Assembly: GCF_004210375.1 (NCBI RefSeq) | Contig: NC_134830.1 | Span: forward strand, 167,221,874 to 167,285,873 | Source of the DNA: Tachypleus tridentatus | Lineage: Eukaryota > Arthropoda > Merostomata > Xiphosura > Limulidae | Length of the DNA stretch: 64,000 bases | Direction: 5' to 3' | The notes under the pieces: generated by a model | The model's input: the letters and a program-made list of their open reading frames with translations, nothing else | Databases searched by the model: none | Told to the model about the DNA's origin: nothing | Position numbers and translations under genes: made by a program | Shown: piece after piece, positions 60,690 through 64,000 of the stretch | How positions within the stretch are numbered: position 1 is the first letter of the stretch | Layout: each line of letters opens with the position of its first letter

Positions 60690-61520
60690 GACTCGTGATG
60701 ACGAGAAACCACTTGAAGTAAAAATGTATCTCAAGACGGCTGGTACGGGTACTAAAACTTTTATTAAAATAAAGTAGAGGATAACGTTTCGACCTCCTAA
60801 GGTCACCTTCAGGTTGTAGTTTGCTGTTCCTTGGGATTTTTTATTGTTTGTTTGTTGTTTTATAATAAATCCCAAGAGACAACAAACTAGAAAACTTTAC
60901 GCTGCTGCATACAATGTATTTGCGATATCAGCGAAAAAATAACCAACATTTAAAGAACACTTATAACAAAACTCGACATTCCAGTAAACACCAAAGTTAT
61001 TCAAAAACCAGGTATAAAATTGTAGTCCATACTATGTAAAAAACTACACTGACAAACACAATACCAAAATTATTTATAAAATACAATGCAAAAACTGCCA
61101 CCATTTGTATATTGGAGGGACAAGCACAGAAATAGAAACCAGTTTTAAATAACACAAAAAACACCTTCACATGTTTTTGAACACTGCAAGTCAAATAAAC
61201 ACAACATAACCATAAAAAACACCCAGATACTAAGTAGGAAAACAAATATAAACAAACGGCAAAATCAAAGAAGCCCTACTTATACAGCAATTAAAACCAA
61301 AATTATACCTATACTAATTAATAACCTAACATTCACCTGCAACGTCCCCTACAATCCCATATCCGTTTATACTTTCGTTCCTAAGACATGTGTCTCTCAA
61401 TGGTCAGATTCAAACTCTCTCTTTCTTAACCTGAAATTGACCTAAGAAAGTCAAACGTTGTTCTCTACCTTATTTTAATAAAAGTTTTAAGACTCATATC
61501 GGCCGTCTTGAGATACACAC
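60690..61520 (+). mobile_element. Penelope-like element fragment with GIY-YIG endonuclease and inverted flanks
   Basis: Plus strand near 61088-61180 reads CHHLYIGGTSTEIETSFK, then HKKHLHMF: the YIG part and downstream region of a GIY-YIG nuclease, interrupted by stops. The flanks 60723-60818 and 61428-61520 are inverted copies (ACTTTTATTAAAATAA, AACGTTTCGACC versus GTCAAACGTTG), as expected for partly inverted LTR-like ends of Penelope elements. Only the 3' end is present. Confidence 0.75.
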
Positions 61521-61735
61521 ACACAGACTATAAAGTATATGCTTACAAACTTTATAATCCTGTTGACGGATCTTCTCTAAATTTCGCCACAAAATATTTT
61601 GTTAAATCCATACAGAGACATTTGCAAATATACTGTTTCACTTTTGGTGTTTTTCAGATTTTATGGACGTTTTAGTTTTTAGAATTACCTGTAAGGGAAG
61701 TGACTTTTCATGTTATAAGATATTTTTCATTAGCA

Positions 61736-62010
61736 GCCCGGCATGGCCAGGTGGGTTAAGGAGTTCGACTCGTAAACCGAGGGTCGCGGGTTCAAGTCCT
61801 CGTCGTACCAAACATGTTCGCCCTTTTCAGCCGTGAGGGCGTTATAATGTAACCGTAAATCTCAGTATTCGTTGGTAAAAAGAGTAGCCCAAGAGTTGGC
61901 GGTGGGTGGTGGTCACTAGCTGCCTTCCCTCTAGTCTCACACTGCAAAATTAGTAACGGCTAGTGCAGATAGCCCTCGTGTAGCTTTGCTCAAAATTAAA
62001 AACCAAAATA
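61736..62010 (+). mobile_element. tRNA-derived SINE, full length
   Basis: Starts GCCCGGCATGGCCAGGTGGG, B box GGTTCAAGTCC, complete body with GAGTAGCCCAAGAGTTGGCG, and tail CAAAATTAAAAACC. Least diverged in the head, so comparatively young. Target duplication not resolved. Confidence 0.88.
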
Positions 62011-62611
62011 ACAATGGGTTTTATGTATGTCGCTTTGCAACTAAAGTATAACCCAATGTGTTCACTTATTTATGTACTGAAAAGGTAAAATGACGTATAT
62101 TGACAATGACTAGAAAAATATTTATCGATTTCTTAGTTTAACGTCTGTGTTGATAAAACGTTTTTTAGCCTCTGAATATCGACTCACAGAATGGCTTTGA
62201 GCTTTTTGGTGTTGTTTTTTTTCAAGCACGAACTTTTAGTTCGTCTTGACCGATATGAAATGTAATTGCAGTTTTGTTCTCACGAGGTCATGTCCTTTTG
62301 ATTGATGTACATAACCACACTCAAAGTCTTATAGGTTAATACAATTTAATCATGCTCAAAATAATTTCAATTTGAGGGTAGGTTTGTGAACATTAAAATC
62401 GAATCTAGTATACACTAGCTCCACGCTTGGTATTGCTGGCGCACAAGAATATAGCTAATAAAAAGTAGAAAAAGATTTTATTATTGATTAATTTACTCCA
62501 TTCTTGTATCAAGGAATTTTAAGTGCTGCGGCTATTGAGCATTCCCTCTTGTCTTTTATGAACAATTTTGGTAATATGGCAGCAAAATAACTTAATTTTG
62601 AAATGGTTCAG
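62010..62611. other. No feature recognised
   Basis: Unique-looking, somewhat less AT-rich sequence between two SINEs. No coding or repeat motif supported. Confidence 0.45.
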
Positions 62612-62623
62612 GTTTAAAATTGA

Positions 62624-62902
62624 TTGTTTGTTTGTTTTTGAATTTCGCACAAAGCTACTCGAGGGCTATCTGTGCTAGCCGTCCCTAATTTAGCAGTTTA
62701 AGACTAGAAGGAAGACAGCTAGTCATCACCACCCACCGCCAACTCTTGGGCTACTCTTTTAACAACGAATAGTTGGATTGACCGTCACATTATAACACCC
62801 CTACGGCTGAAAGGGCGAGCATGTTTAGCGCGACGGGGATGCGAACCCGCGACCCTCACATTACGAGTCGAACGCCTTAACTTACCTGGCCATGCCGGGC
62901 CC
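62624..62902 (-). mobile_element. tRNA-derived SINE, young copy with perfect target duplication
   Basis: Full-length reverse-orientation copy with the (GTTT)n tail complement at 62625-62639 and the head ending ATGCCGGGCCC. The 12-bp duplication GTTTAAAATTGA is perfect (62612-62623 and 62903-62914), so insertion is recent. Confidence 0.95.
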
Positions 62903-63183
62903 GTTTAAAATTGAATCAAAATATTTACTTTCATGATAAATTTGATGCACTTGAGCTTAGGAAAAGTGGTTATATATTACGTATTTAGGAGTAATTACAA
63001 AAAAAAAAGTAGATAAATAAATAGAATTGAGCTTACTTACCGCTTCGTGTTAAAGTGTAATAACATTTTATTTTTTCATGAAATAAAAAAAAAACATCGA
63101 ACATTTAAAAAGGCACAACAACTTATTGTATAAAGTAGAAGGAAAATATACAATTAAAAACTCTACACGTCCTGGTGGAAAAC

Positions 63184-63450
63184 GTTTTTTTTTTAAATTT
63201 CGCTAAAAGCTACACGAGTGCTATTTGCGCTAACCGTCCTTAATTTAGCAGTGTAAGATTAGAGGGAAGGCAGCTAGTCATCACCACCCACCGCCAACTC
63301 TTGGGCTACTCTTTTGCCAACGAATAGTGGAATTGATTGTCACATTATAACTCCCCATGGCTGAAAGGGCGAGCATGGCGTGACGGGGATTCGAACCTTC
63401 GACCCTCGTATTACGAGTCGAGTGCCTTCAGCACCTGGCCATGCTGGGCT
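63184..63450 (-). mobile_element. tRNA-derived SINE, full length
   Basis: Reverse-orientation copy from the T run at 63186 to CATGCTGGGCT. Probable short duplication around TGGAAA on both sides. An open frame at 63337-63531 is this SINE read backwards. Confidence 0.88.
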
Positions 63451-63699
63451 GATGGAAATCTTCAGCAGACCAGGAGAAACACAGATAATTGCATTTTATA
63501 TTATTACCAGCAAGATTTGCTTGTTTGGTGAAGTTGAGTACAAGCTACATAAATAGCCTATCTGTGCTCTGACAGCTACAGGTATCGAAACCTGATTTGT
63601 AGAGTTGTAAGTCCAAAGACATGCCACTGTGCCACTGTGAGACATACCAGCATGTATACGTGTATAATTTACATATTATACAGTCCCAAGTAAAGAACA

Positions 63700-64000
63700 A
63701 AATTCCAAAAATTCATTTCCGTAGCATCAGGGCCTGGATATCTATTTAAAATAATTTTATGTTTAATAATTACAAGAGCTTCATTTATGGTTTAATTATT
63801 TTTAGCATAGCTTCTTTCGGTATTTGGACCTTATCCCATTCAAAGTTATGCGAAGAGTTTGCCACATGCTCCGCCAAAGCCGAAGCATTAATTATTCATC
63901 TTTCGACGGCGTTTTTTCATTCATTAACTCGAACCTTTAAATTTCTGCTTTTTGTCCGATATAATTTGCGTACACTTACCACACTAAAAATTAGAAATGA
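63700..64000 (-). mobile_element. Penelope-like endonuclease fragment, cut by window end
   Basis: Minus strand gives YIGQ (about 63965), then after a frame change RNLKVRVNE, SALAEHVANSSHNFEWDKVQ (63890-63831) and PKEAM. This is the order of GIY-YIG nucleases in Penelope-like elements (YIGQT.R....R..EH....A..EH....H...W). Two stops and a frameshift are visible. The rest of the element would lie beyond 64000. It is a different lineage from the fragment at 60.7-61.5 kb. Confidence 0.7.

Noticed and set aside
60997..61245. 82-codon minus-strand hydrophobic frame that looks like a membrane protein
   Set aside because: It is antisense to the Penelope GIY-YIG remnant.
63337..63531. 64-codon plus-strand open frame with DGDSNLRPSYYESSAFSTWP
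   Set aside because: It is the SINE at 63184-63450 read on its opposite strand plus flank. Similar 'proteins' are a known annotation artefact of tRNA-derived SINEs.

Overview
This is a eukaryotic, AT-rich, repeat-laden window with one well-supported host gene. The genome is probably a chelicerate, most likely a horseshoe crab. That guess rests on the many tRNA-headed SINEs (remembered from horseshoe crab sequence, not checked) and on a ZDHHC6 protein that reads as arthropod-like. The long introns and near absence of open reading frames also fit a large arthropod genome.

Host genes. The minus strand from 28014 down to 4197 carries nine coding exons of a ZDHHC6-type palmitoyltransferase. Every junction has a GT/AG pair and a consistent reading phase. 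Together they encode 383 residues, with an intact DHHC zinc-binding domain, a C-terminal SH3-like part, and a final KKSQ that fits the KKxx ER-retrieval signal. A 5' untranslated exon must lie above position 28017. A second, unidentified host exon, the 3' end of a plus-strand gene, lies at about 1071-1393. The two genes converge across about 2.8 kb.

Repeats. Introns 3 and 6 and most sequence from 28.9 to 53.1 kb are decayed copies of what looks like one DIRS-type (tyrosine-recombinase) retrotransposon family. RT, RNase H and recombinase remnants can be read, always on the minus strand. A recurrent arm whose core is close to GAGAGGAGGTAAGTACC occurs in inverted pairs, either around shortened copies (9.7-12.06 and 40.2-43.1 kb) or only about 300-370 bp apart. 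Around and between these lie LINE fragments (CR1/L2-like, Jockey-like and another lineage), one complete but dead Tc1 element with TIRs, one hAT element with TIRs and an 8-bp target duplication, two Penelope-like GIY-YIG fragments, two MITEs and nine or ten SINE copies, several with clear target-site duplications.

Layout: 1-1.4 kb end of plus-strand gene; 4.2-28.0 kb ZDHHC6 with repeat-filled introns; 28.9-53.1 kb DIRS-dominated block with Tc1 at 32.7-34.3 kb; 53.3-54.0 kb SINE plus LINE; 55.3-61.5 kb MITEs, hAT and Penelope; 61.7-63.5 kb three SINEs; 63.7-64.0 kb a Penelope fragment cut by the window edge. I saw no rRNA, no convincing functional tRNA and no CRISPR array. The most unusual material is the DIRS-associated inverted-arm family and its short derivatives.
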